Below, one piece after another: positions 7,092 to 14,693 of a DNA stretch of 64,000 bases. Location: NCBI RefSeq assembly GCF_001426405.1, contig NZ_LMEP01000012.1:944707-1008706 (forward strand), given 5' to 3'. This DNA is from Streptomyces sp. Root1304. GTDB taxonomy: Bacteria; Actinomycetota; Actinomycetes; Streptomycetales; Streptomycetaceae. Position numbers and translations under genes: made by a program. The notes beneath the pieces were generated by a model, which saw only the letters and a program-made list of their open reading frames with translations, ran no database searches and was not told where the DNA came from. How positions within the stretch are numbered: the stretch's first letter is position 1; each line of letters opens with the position of its first letter.

Positions 7092-9896
7092 TCAGAAGAT
7101 CAGGTTGTAGATCTGCCAGCCGCCGCCGACCCGCACGCGGGGCGAGAACAGGGTGCTGGTGCCGGTGCCGGGGAGGGTCCACAGGACGCCCGCCGTGTCG
7201 CGGCCGGTGAAGTCGACCTTGCCGTCCTTGTTCACGTCGCTCGGGCCGACCATGCTGACGTAGGTCTGCCAGCCGTTGCTGATCTTCACCCGGGGCTGGA
7301 AGAGCGTGCTGGTGCCGGTGCCCTTGAACAGCCACATGCCGCCGGAGGTGTCCCGCGCCAGGACGTCGGGCTTGCCGTCGCCGGTCAGGTCACCGGTGCC
7401 GACGAGCTCGTTGTAGATGGTCCAGCCGGCGCTGACCTTCACCCGCGGGGCGAACGGCGTCGACGGGGTGCCGGTGCCCTTGAACAGCCACAGGACGCCC
7501 GACTTCTCGCGCGCGAGCAGGTCGGCCTTGCCGTCGCCGGTGAGGTCGCGGACACCGACCATGCGGTCGTAGATCTGCCAGCCCGCGCTGACCTTGATCC
7601 TCGACTTGAACGGCATCGAGGCGTTGCCGCTGCCGGGGAAGTACCACATGATGCCGGTGGTGTCCCGCGCCATGATGTCGCCGGTCCCGTCCGCCCGCAG
7701 CGCGGTCATCGGGGTCACGGTGTCGTACGTGTTCCACCCGGCGCTGATCCGGTAGCGGGTCAGGTAGGGCGTGGTGACGTTGCCGGTGCCCTGGTACTGC
7801 CAGAGGACACCGGCGGTGTCACGGGCGAGCAGGTTGTAGCGGTTGGTCGCGGTGACGGGCGCCCTGGTGGCGACCTCCTTGACGTCGCTCTGCTTCACGT
7901 ACGCCAGACGGTGGTTGTAGCGGATCGGGATGAAGACGTTCGTCTTGCCCACGACCCGGGTGCCGTTGGTGTTGTACGCGCTGTAGTAGTAGTCGCCCGC
8001 GACCGGGGCGCCCGCCTTGGCGTACACCTGGCCCGCCGGGAGGCTGTACTTGCTCAGCGAGGCGTTGTTGTTCGCCTGGACCGGGACGCCGGTGCCCGTG
8101 TAGGCCGCGTCCTCGGGGTACGCCCGCCCGTAGACCGGGATCGAGGTGGCGCCGTCCTTGGCGGTGAGCGCGGTCAGCGCGGTGGTGCCGACCGGGGCCG
8201 TGAACTGGCCGCCCGGGTTGGAGAACCAGGCCTTCTTGCCGCCGAACCAGACGGCGGTCCAGTCGGTCCGCGACTCGGCGACGACGTACGTGCCGCCGGC
8301 CGTGACCTTGTTCGCCCAGTTCGAGCCCTGGGACCAGCCGGAGGAGAAGTACGGGTCCGTGAGGGCCTTCGCCGGGTCGGCGACCGGCTCCGAGTAGAGG
8401 TAGCCGAAGTTCACCGGCTGCGACGGAGTCGTCTTGGCCGTGCCGTCCTCGGTGTACGCCAGGGTCGCCTGGTTGGCCGAGGTGAACGGCGGCACGATCC
8501 GGACGAGCTGGCCGGCCTGGAGCAGGCCGCCCGCGTTGCCGGCACCGGTCGGCGCGCCGACCATGCCCATGAAGCGGTTCCAGTCCCAGAACGGGCCCGG
8601 GTCCCAGTGGTCCTGGACGACGCTGTCGAGGACGCTCGGGGCCTCGTCGTGACCGATGATGTGCTCACGGTCCAGCGGGATGGAGAACCGGTTCGCCAGG
8701 TACTTCACCAGCGCCGCGGACGACTCGTACTGCGGCTCGGTGTACCAGCCACCGCCGCCCTTGATCGCGTAGCCCTCGTGCTCGATGCCGACCGAGTGCA
8801 TGTTCACGGTCTTGTTGTTCGCGTGGAACGCTTCGTTCTTGGTCTCGACCATCTGCGTGACGCGACCGTCGTTCCGCACGATGTAGTGGGCGCTCGCCCA
8901 CCGCTGCGGGTCCTTGAACACGTTCACCGCGGCATCGTGGCTGCCCTCGATGTCGTGGATGACGATCTGGCGGATGTCGTAGCCGCCCGTGCCCCGGTCG
9001 GCGATGTTGTAGTTGCCGAGGTCCTGCGCGTAGGCCGCCGGGATGAAGGAGCAGACCAGGTTGGTCGGGCACTCGGGGGCCGGGTCGGCGGTCGTGGCCG
9101 CCGTGCTCGCCGCGAGCGGCACGTTCGCGGGCTTCACCGGCTCCACCGAGGGATCGGCCGGCAGGACGACCTGCTCGCCGTCCGCGGTGATCTCCCGCTC
9201 GCCCGTCCTGATCGACTCGAAGACGCGCTTCGCGAACTGGTCGGCGCCCTTGCGGTTCTCCGACTGGCTGTAGCGGGCCACGGCGGGGTACCAGTCGCCC
9301 GCGTCGTCCGACAGTTCCGCGCCGGCCTGCTTCTGGTACTCGGCGAGGAGGGCGGCGCCCGCGCGGATCGAGGCGGCGCTGTCCCCCTGGACGGCGTCGG
9401 TGGAGCTGTCGATCAGCTCGGCGGCCTTGTCCAGGGTGTGCAGCGTCGGGTCGTCGGTGTCGACCGTCTCGCCGGACGTCGGCGCCAGCGCCTTCTTCTT
9501 GTCGATCTTCTTGTCGACCGCCGGGTCACCCGTGCCGTTCACCAGGTGGAGCAGCTGGTCCTTCGCGTCCCGCGCGATGTCCTCGGGGTCGACCTTCGTC
9601 AGACCCATGACGTTGTACGCGCCGGTGGTGCTCGGCAGACCGTCGTGCGACTCCCAGCGCGTCTGGCGGTACGACACCGCCATCAGCACGCTCTGCGGCA
9701 CATCGAACTCGCGCGCCGCGTTTGCGAACTGCGACTGGAGGGAAGCGTCCTTGCCGGACGCCGTGTCGCCCGCCGCGCCCAGGAGGCTCGGTGAGGCGAC
9801 CGCGATGGTGCCGATCGTGGCGGTGGCGACGACCGCTGCCGCCGCTCCGTAGAGGAGTCGTCTCTTCTTGCGGTCCCTGCGGTGCCTCTGGGTCAC
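7092..9896 (-). CDS. Large secreted N-acetylmuramoyl-L-alanine amidase with C-terminal repeat propeller
   Basis: Secreted peptidoglycan hydrolase of about 934 residues. A basic start and hydrophobic segment (about 14-43) form a signal or anchor. Residues 50-235 are a helical region of unclear role. The amidase_2 domain (about 300-440) has zinc ligands His314 (IVIHDIEG), His416 (IGHDEAP) and Asp432 (WDPGP), and the IEHEGYA segment. The C-terminal 220 residues carry at least five repeats of the form DLTGDGKADLLARE...GVLWLFKGTG, an FG-GAP/VCBS-like propeller that may bind wall polymer. The GTG at 9896 has AGGGGTGGG before it and opens with VTQRHRRDRKKRR; GTG at 9902 is an alternative. The gene ends at a strong terminator and is divergent from the DAHP synthase. 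Confidence 0.85.
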   Translation of the reverse strand: MTQRHRRDRKKRRLLYGAAAAVVATATIGTIAVASPSLLGAAGDTASGKDASLQSQFANAAREFDVPQSVLMAVSYRQTRWESHDGLPSTTGAYNVMGLTKVDPEDIARDAKDQLLHLVNGTGDPAVDKKIDKKKALAPTSGETVDTDDPTLHTLDKAAELIDSSTDAVQGDSAASIRAGAALLAEYQKQAGAELSDDAGDWYPAVARYSQSENRKGADQFAKRVFESIRTGEREITADGEQVVLPADPSVEPVKPANVPLAASTAATTADPAPECPTNLVCSFIPAAYAQDLGNYNIADRGTGGYDIRQIVIHDIEGSHDAAVNVFKDPQRWASAHYIVRNDGRVTQMVETKNEAFHANNKTVNMHSVGIEHEGYAIKGGGGWYTEPQYESSAALVKYLANRFSIPLDREHIIGHDEAPSVLDSVVQDHWDPGPFWDWNRFMGMVGAPTGAGNAGGLLQAGQLVRIVPPFTSANQATLAYTEDGTAKTTPSQPVNFGYLYSEPVADPAKALTDPYFSSGWSQGSNWANKVTAGGTYVVAESRTDWTAVWFGGKKAWFSNPGGQFTAPVGTTALTALTAKDGATSIPVYGRAYPEDAAYTGTGVPVQANNNASLSKYSLPAGQVYAKAGAPVAGDYYYSAYNTNGTRVVGKTNVFIPIRYNHRLAYVKQSDVKEVATRAPVTATNRYNLLARDTAGVLWQYQGTGNVTTPYLTRYRISAGWNTYDTVTPMTALRADGTGDIMARDTTGIMWYFPGSGNASMPFKSRIKVSAGWQIYDRMVGVRDLTGDGKADLLAREKSGVLWLFKGTGTPSTPFAPRVKVSAGWTIYNELVGTGDLTGDGKPDVLARDTSGGMWLFKGTGTSTLFQPRVKISNGWQTYVSMVGPSDVNKDGKVDFTGRDTAGVLWTLPGTGTSTLFSPRVRVGGGWQIYNLIF

Positions 9897-10050
9897 GCCC
9901 ACCCCTGTGGTTCGACTGTTGTGTTGTGAAACGGGCCAGAGGGTAACACCACTCGATGGCATGAAGATCACCCGGGGACAATCCGGGCGCGCGTCTCAGT
10001 CACTGGGCAGAGGGACAGGACCGGACGAAGAACCCCGTAATGTGGTGTGC
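9897..10050. promoter_or_regulatory. Divergent promoter region, amidase / DAHP synthase
   Basis: This 154-base gap separates divergent starts and must hold both promoters. It contains the AGGGGTGGG ribosome site for the amidase. I found no convincing paired -35/-10 or operator-like repeat, so nothing more specific is claimed. Confidence 0.35.
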
Positions 10051-11403
10051 GTGACCGTGAACGCTGATTCCCACGCCGTCGCCGAGGCGACCTGGCGAGA
10101 CCTGCCCGCGGCGCAGCAGCCCGAGTACCCCGATGCCGAGGCTCTGCGCGATGTGATCGCGGACCTCGAGTCGTATCCTCCGCTCGTCTTCGCCGGCGAG
10201 TGCGACCAGCTGCGCGCCCGGATGGGAGCCGTCGCCCGTGGCGAGGCGTTCCTGCTCCAGGGCGGCGACTGTGCCGAGGCCTTCGACGCCGTGTCCGCCG
10301 ACCACATCAGGGCCAAGCTCAAGACGCTGCTCCAGATGAGCGCCGTCCTCACCTACGCGGCCTCCGTGCCCGTGGTGAAGGTCGGCCGCATCGCCGGCCA
10401 GTACTCGAAGCCCCGCTCCAAGGGCACCGAGACCCGCGACGGCGTGACCCTGCCGACCTACCGGGGCGACTCGGTCAACGGCTTCGGCTTCGACGAGAAG
10501 TCCCGCATCCCGGACCCCGAGCGCCTGAAGCGGATGTACAACGCGTCCGCCTCCACGCTCAACCTGGTGCGCGCCTTCACCACCGGTGGCTACGCCGACC
10601 TGCGCCAGGTGCACGCCTGGAACCAGGACTTCGTGAAGTCGTCCCCCTCGGGCCAGCGCTACGAGGCGCTCGCCCGCGAGATCGACAACGCGCTGAACTT
10701 CATGAAGGCCTGTGGCACCGACCCGGCCGAGTTCAAGGCCGTCGAGTTCTACGCCTCCCACGAGGCGCTGCTGCTCGACTACGAGGGTGCCCTCACCCGT
10801 ACGGACTCGCGCACCGGCAAGCTGTACGACACCTCCGGCCACATGGTCTGGATCGGTGAGCGCACCCGCCAGCTCGACCACGCCCACATCGAGTTCGCCT
10901 CGCGCATCGCGAACCCGATCGGCATCAAGCTGGGCCCGACCACCTCGGTGGACGACGCGCTCACCTACATCGACCGTCTCGACCCGGACCGCGAGCCGGG
11001 CCGTCTGACCTTCATCGTCCGCATGGGCGCCGACAAGGTCCGCGACAAGCTCCCCGAGCTGGTCGAGAAGGTCACCGCCTCCGGCGCGGCCGTCGCCTGG
11101 GTCACCGACCCGATGCACGGCAACACCTTCGAGGCCGCCTCCGGTCACAAGACCCGCCGCTTCGACGACGTGCTCGACGAGGTCAAGGGCTTCTTCGAGG
11201 TCCACAAGGCGCTGGGCACCCACCCGGGCGGCATCCACGTCGAGCTCACCGGTGACGACGTCACCGAGTGCGTGGGCGGCGGCGACGAGATCTTCGTCGA
11301 CGACCTGCACCAGCGCTACGAGACGGCCTGCGACCCGCGCCTCAACCGCAGCCAGTCCCTGGACCTGGCGTTCCTGGTGGCGGAGATGTACCGCGATCAG
11401 TAA
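10051..11403 (+). CDS. 3-deoxy-7-phosphoheptulonate synthase, class II
   Basis: Catalyses phosphoenolpyruvate plus erythrose 4-phosphate to DAHP, the entry step of the shikimate pathway, in the cytosol. The plant-like class II fold is clear: the WRDLPAAQQPEYPD start, FAGECDQL, LLQGGDCAEAF (metal-binding Cys), RIAGQYSKPRS, WVTDPMHGNT, GGIHVELTGDDVTECVGG and the ending NRSQSLDLAFLVAEM. Length is 450 residues, normal. I chose GTG at 10051 (VTVNADSHAV); GTGs at 10042, 10045 and 10057 are close alternatives. It lies about 3 kb from trpEG, so two aromatic-pathway control points are neighbours. It is a single gene ending in a perfect terminator hairpin. Confidence 0.95.
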   Translation: MTVNADSHAVAEATWRDLPAAQQPEYPDAEALRDVIADLESYPPLVFAGECDQLRARMGAVARGEAFLLQGGDCAEAFDAVSADHIRAKLKTLLQMSAVLTYAASVPVVKVGRIAGQYSKPRSKGTETRDGVTLPTYRGDSVNGFGFDEKSRIPDPERLKRMYNASASTLNLVRAFTTGGYADLRQVHAWNQDFVKSSPSGQRYEALAREIDNALNFMKACGTDPAEFKAVEFYASHEALLLDYEGALTRTDSRTGKLYDTSGHMVWIGERTRQLDHAHIEFASRIANPIGIKLGPTTSVDDALTYIDRLDPDREPGRLTFIVRMGADKVRDKLPELVEKVTASGAAVAWVTDPMHGNTFEAASGHKTRRFDDVLDEVKGFFEVHKALGTHPGGIHVELTGDDVTECVGGGDEIFVDDLHQRYETACDPRLNRSQSLDLAFLVAEMYRDQ

Positions 11404-11421
11404 GTAGGTACCTACGACGAC

Positions 11422-11450
11422 GGGGCGCGGATCCATGTGATCCGCGCCCC
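11422..11450 (+). terminator. Terminator after DAHP synthase
   Basis: GGGGCGCGGATC (11422-11433) and GATCCGCGCCCC (11439-11450) form a perfect 12-bp stem with a five-base loop, 18 bases past the stop. A short ATC-rich tail follows. Confidence 0.8.
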
Positions 11451-11490
11451 ATCGCCGTATCCAGGCCTTTTGCGGCCCCGCCGTGCCGGG

Positions 11491-11509
11491 TAAGGTTAGG
11501 TTAGCCTTA
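11491..11509. promoter_or_regulatory. Iron box (DmdR1/IdeR-type operator)
   Basis: TAAGGTTAGGTTAGCCTTA is an imperfect 19-bp palindrome closely resembling the TTAGGTTAGGCTAACCTAA consensus of actinobacterial DmdR/IdeR iron repressors. It lies 27 bases before the TTG start of the bacterioferritin-associated ferredoxin gene. Repression when Fe2+ is plentiful is expected. Confidence 0.85.
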
Positions 11510-11535
11510 TCGATCACGGCGGGAGGTGAACCGCG

Positions 11536-11772
11536 TTGTACGTCTGCTCGTGCTTCGGCGTGACGGAGAAGCAGGTCAAGGAGCATGCGGACGCGGGCGC
11601 CTGCACGCCCCGCCAGATCGCCTCGGCCTGCAAGGCCGGAACGGACTGCGGTTCCTGCGTCCGTCGCATTCAGGCCATTCTCGGGCGCGGCAGCTGCCCG
11701 CGCCGCGACCTCCTGGACCAGGGGATGCCCGCCCTCACGGCGGAGGCCGTCGAACTGCCGGAAGCCGCTTAG
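11536..11772 (+). CDS. bfd: Bacterioferritin-associated ferredoxin
   Basis: Small [2Fe-2S] protein of 78 residues, expected to pass electrons to bacterioferritin so that stored Fe3+ is reduced and released. Cys4 and Cys6 (YVCSCFGVT) and Cys38 and Cys41 (TDCGSCVRR) give the CxC plus CxxC ligand set of BFD proteins. The TTG start has GGGAGGTGA just upstream. The iron box at 11491 predicts induction in iron shortage, when mobilising iron makes sense. It converges on bacterioferritin, whose stop is only 22 bases away. The tail after residue 55 is less conserved. Confidence 0.9.
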   Translation: MYVCSCFGVTEKQVKEHADAGACTPRQIASACKAGTDCGSCVRRIQAILGRGSCPRRDLLDQGMPALTAEAVELPEAA

Positions 11773-11794
11773 CCCGGCCGGACGACCGCCCGGG

Positions 11795-12271
11795 TCAGCT
11801 CGGCTGCTCGATCAGGGTCGAGATGTACAGCGCCTCGCCCAGGGACTCGATCAGCTCCAGCTGGGTGTCCAGGTAGTCGATGTGGTGCTCCTCGTCGGCC
11901 AGGATCTCCTCGAAGAGGTTGGCGGACGTGACGTCCCCCTTGGCCCGCATGACCTCGATCCCGCGCCGCAGCCGGTCGATCGCCTCCACCTCGACCTGGC
12001 GGTCCGCCTGGAACATCTCGGTGAGGGTCTGACCGACCCGTACGTGGAAGAGTCGCTGGTAGTTGGGCAGGCCGTCGAGCATCAGGATGCGCTCGGTCAG
12101 CTTGTCCGCGTGCTTCATCTCGTCGATGGACTCTTCACGGGTGTACTTGGCGAGCTTCGTCCACCCCTTGTTGTCCTGGATGCGGTAGTGCAGCCAGTAC
12201 TGGTTGATGGCCGTCAGCTCGCCGGTCAGCTGCTCGTTGAGAAATTCGAGGACCTCGGGGTCGCCCTGCAT
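11795..12271 (-). CDS. bfr: Bacterioferritin
   Basis: Cytosolic iron-storage protein that forms a 24-subunit shell and oxidises Fe2+ at a di-iron centre. The ferroxidase ligands are all present at standard positions: Glu18, Glu51, His54, Glu94, Glu127 and His130. Met52, the axial haem ligand, is also present, so it should bind haem between subunits. Length is 158 residues, as expected. I chose ATG 12271 because GGAAGGAG lies just upstream; six more codons are possible. No iron box is visible before it. It converges with its partner ferredoxin gene. Confidence 0.95.
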   Translation of the reverse strand: MQGDPEVLEFLNEQLTGELTAINQYWLHYRIQDNKGWTKLAKYTREESIDEMKHADKLTERILMLDGLPNYQRLFHVRVGQTLTEMFQADRQVEVEAIDRLRRGIEVMRAKGDVTSANLFEEILADEEHHIDYLDTQLELIESLGEALYISTLIEQPS

Positions 12272-12439
12272 CGCAGAGGCTCCTTCCACGTTCCGTGTCT
12301 ATGCCGTCACTGGGCAGGATGGCCGCATCCTCGCACCCCGAATGGGGGGCGTCCAGTAAGTGCAGGCTTAGTGGGAGTTGCCCGAATCATGACGCCCGGA
12401 AGGTAGCCTGGTCATGACCACCCCTCGCGGTCTGTCACC

Positions 12440-13093
12440 ATGGATGACATGGGTCAGCCGGAGAGCGGAGTACACCGGGAAGCGGGGCAGCCGGATCGTT
12501 CGACGGACCTTCCGCCGGGCCAGCGGCTCCAGCGCGGCTGGCCGGTCACCCATTACGGGCCCGTCCCCAAGTTCAAGCCGGACCGCTGGGAGTTCCGCGT
12601 CTTCGGCGCGACGGCCGACGGCGACAAGCGGTGCTGGAACCACGAGGAGTTCTCGGCCCTCCCCTTCTCCACGGTCGTGGCGGACCTGCACTGCGTCACG
12701 AAGTTCAGCATGCTCGGGTCCGAGTGGGGCGGCGTGGCCGCCCGTACGGTCCTGGAGCTCGCCCCGCCGGCGCCCTCGGTGACCCATGTGATGGTCTGGG
12801 CCGAGTACGGCTACAGCGCCAACATGCGGCTCGCCGACTTCGCCGCGGACGGCACGATCTTCGCCACCCACAAGGACGGGGAGCTGCTCACCGCCGAGCA
12901 CGGCTTCCCGCTGCGTCTGGTCGTCCCGCACCTGTACGCCTGGAAGGGGCCCAAGTGGGTCCGGGGCGTGGAGTACATGGCCGCCGACCGCCGGGGTTTC
13001 TGGGAGGAGCGCGGCTACCACAACCTCGGTGATCCGTGGACGGAGCAGCGGTACTCGTACCAGGAGGAACCGGGAGACGGCCCGGAGCTGTAG
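12440..13093 (+). CDS. Molybdopterin-dependent oxidoreductase, sulfite oxidase-like fold
   Basis: Protein of 217 residues with the SUOX molybdopterin-binding domain. The probable molybdenum ligand is Cys85 in VADLHCVTKFS, followed by the typical GVAARTVLELAPP stretch and LVVPHLYAWKGPKWVRGVEY, which binds the cofactor and places the substrate site. There is no signal peptide or twin-arginine motif, unlike YedY/MsrP, so it is probably cytosolic. Substrate and electron partner are unknown. ATG 12440 is used; ATG 12449 is possible. It is divergent from bfr and converges with the DUF4396 gene. Confidence 0.8.
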   Translation: MDDMGQPESGVHREAGQPDRSTDLPPGQRLQRGWPVTHYGPVPKFKPDRWEFRVFGATADGDKRCWNHEEFSALPFSTVVADLHCVTKFSMLGSEWGGVAARTVLELAPPAPSVTHVMVWAEYGYSANMRLADFAADGTIFATHKDGELLTAEHGFPLRLVVPHLYAWKGPKWVRGVEYMAADRRGFWEERGYHNLGDPWTEQRYSYQEEPGDGPEL

Positions 13094-13155
13094 CGCTCCG
13101 GGCCGTCCGTCGGCGTTCGTCGTCGGCCGGGTCGCAGGGCCGCCGGCCGGTTCGT

Positions 13156-13749
13156 TCAGTGGTGGTACTGGTGGACCACCGCGTGGCCCTTGCCGCGGCC
13201 GATCATCCACTTGTTGACCGGAGTGGTGATCACGAAGGCGGCGGCGAGCGCGATGGCAAGCACGATCCAGAAGAGCGGTTCGTCCAGGTGCGCGTCCATG
13301 GCGCCGGGCCAGAGGGCGATCACGCCGTTGTCGATGATCTCCATGACCGCGATGGAGAGGGTGTCGGCGGCCAGCGCGACCTTGAAGGCCGTCCGGAAGT
13401 CGACGCCGGCGGCCAGGATGCCGCGCAGGGTGAGCGCGTAGCCGAAGAAGAAGGCCAGGACGATCGCGAGGATCATCGTCTGCATGTTGCCCCAGCCGAG
13501 CGCGGTGCCGATCAGCATGCCGAGGACCTCGCCGATGGCACAGCCGGTGAGGCAGTGCAGCGTGGCCTTGGCGGCCATCGACCAGGAGACCTTGCCGGTG
13601 CCGTGGTGGCCGTGGTGCTCGTGCCCCGCCGAGTGACCGGCGTGGTCCGAGTGGCCGGCATGGCTGGTGTGGTCGGTGTGCTCCGCGTGACCCGTGTGGT
13701 CGGTGGTGTGGGTGCCGTGTTCGTGACTGCCGTGCGCGTCCTGCTGCAT
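13156..13749 (-). CDS. DUF4396 membrane protein with His-rich N-terminus
   Basis: Integral membrane protein of 197 residues. The first 50 residues hold about 19 histidines in HxxH and HTxH patterns, a likely metal-binding tail. About four hydrophobic segments follow (60-180), including GCAIGEVLGMLIG and AAFVITTPVNKWMIG, characteristic of DUF4396. The upstream DNA carries a CsoR-like operator (13799-13815), so copper response is a reasonable inference: copper binding, storage or export. No ATPase or classical chaperone motif (such as CxxC) is present. The ATG at 13749 has only a G-run before it. No other copper gene is adjacent. Confidence 0.7.
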   Translation of the reverse strand: MQQDAHGSHEHGTHTTDHTGHAEHTDHTSHAGHSDHAGHSAGHEHHGHHGTGKVSWSMAAKATLHCLTGCAIGEVLGMLIGTALGWGNMQTMILAIVLAFFFGYALTLRGILAAGVDFRTAFKVALAADTLSIAVMEIIDNGVIALWPGAMDAHLDEPLFWIVLAIALAAAFVITTPVNKWMIGRGKGHAVVHQYHH

Positions 13750-13773
13750 CGGGTGCCCCCCAAGCTCGGGTAG

Positions 13774-13797
13774 CGGTTCCTGCCGTTACAGGAACCG
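13774..13797. promoter_or_regulatory. Second perfect dyad in the DUF4396 leader
   Basis: Arms CGGTTCCTG (13774-13782) and CAGGAACCG (13789-13797) pair perfectly over a six-base loop. The dyad lies between the CsoR-like operator and the start codon, touching the operator. It may be another repressor site or an mRNA hairpin in the 5' leader. Confidence 0.5.
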
Positions 13798-13798
13798 T

Positions 13799-13815
13799 AT
13801 ACCCCCCTGGGGTAT
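13799..13815. promoter_or_regulatory. CsoR-like copper operator
   Basis: ATACCCC and GGGGTAT flank CCT, giving a 17-bp G/C-tract palindrome of the type bound by CsoR-family Cu(I) repressors in Streptomyces and other bacteria. It is positioned 50-66 bases before the DUF4396 start on the minus strand. The His-rich protein it would control supports the assignment. Confidence 0.65.
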
Positions 13816-13835
13816 TCATCAACGCGAAATCGGCG

Positions 13836-14687
13836 TCAGTCCCGCAGCTTCTTCAGCAGCTCCACGTCCGCGAGGTGCCCCGCCTTGCCGCCCGGCGTCT
13901 CGATGATCAGCGGGACGCCCTCGGTCGCCGGGTGCCGGAGCAGGTTCCGGAAGCCGTCCTCGCCGATGTGGCCCACGCCGATGTTCGCGTGCCGGTCCTT
14001 GCGCGCGCCGACGACGTCCTGCGAGTCGTTGGCGTGGATCAGTTTCAGCCGTCCCTCGCCCACGGTCTCCACCAGCTGGTCGAGCGTCTGCGCGGCGCCG
14101 TGCGGGCCGGTCAGATCGTGGCCCGCGGCGAAGATGTGGCACGTGTCCAGGCAGATCCCGAGCTTCGGGTGCCGGTCGAGCGCGTCGAAGTACGGGCCGA
14201 AGTCCTCCGCCCGCGAACAGAGCGAGAAGCCCTGGCCCGCCGTCGACTCCAGGAGCAGGAACGGGTCGTCGTCGTGCGTCAGCTCGTCGAGCAGCGGCAG
14301 CAGCAGCTCCCGCACCTGCGCGAGCGCCACCGCGCGCGTGCGGCCCCCGGTCGCCGAGCCGGTGTGCACCACCACGCCCTTCGCGCCGATCTCCCGGCCG
14401 CGCCGCAGCGAGTGCCGCATCGACTCCACCGACTTCTCGGCGGTGGCCTCGGTGTGGGAGCCGAAGTTGATCAGGTAGGGGGCGTGCACCCAGGCCGAGA
14501 CCGACTCGGCCTCGCACTCGGCCCGGAACCGCTCGTCCTGGGCCGGGTTGCCGGGCGGGGTCGCCCAGCCGCGCGGATTGGCGACGAAGACCTGCACGGT
14601 CTCCGCGCCCAGCTCACGGGCGTAACCGAGGCCGACGGTGGCGAGGCCACCCGCCACGGGGACATGGCCGCCGACGGGATTGCGCAT
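13836..14687 (-). CDS. nfo: Deoxyribonuclease IV (AP endonuclease, Nfo family)
   Basis: Zinc-dependent endonuclease that cuts DNA 5' to abasic sites in base-excision repair. The TIM-barrel shows the metal-binding landmarks of AP endonuclease family 2: WVHAPYLINFGS, VVVHTGS, LLLESTAGQG, CLDTCHIFAAGHDL, LIHANDSQ with RKDRHANIGVGHIG, and PLIIETPGG. Length is 283 residues. It lies six bases downstream of the PASTA kinase gene on the same strand, so the two are almost certainly co-transcribed. The ATG at 14687 is the only good start. Confidence 0.93.
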   Translation of the reverse strand: MRNPVGGHVPVAGGLATVGLGYARELGAETVQVFVANPRGWATPPGNPAQDERFRAECEAESVSAWVHAPYLINFGSHTEATAEKSVESMRHSLRRGREIGAKGVVVHTGSATGGRTRAVALAQVRELLLPLLDELTHDDDPFLLLESTAGQGFSLCSRAEDFGPYFDALDRHPKLGICLDTCHIFAAGHDLTGPHGAAQTLDQLVETVGEGRLKLIHANDSQDVVGARKDRHANIGVGHIGEDGFRNLLRHPATEGVPLIIETPGGKAGHLADVELLKKLRD

Positions 14688-14693
14688 CTGTTC

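Noticed and set aside
4960-11403. A phenazine or other specialised-metabolite cluster, suggested by the PhzE-like anthranilate synthase and a DAHP synthase
   Set aside because: No phzA/B/D/F/G or tailoring genes are nearby, and the Trp attenuator points to primary metabolism.
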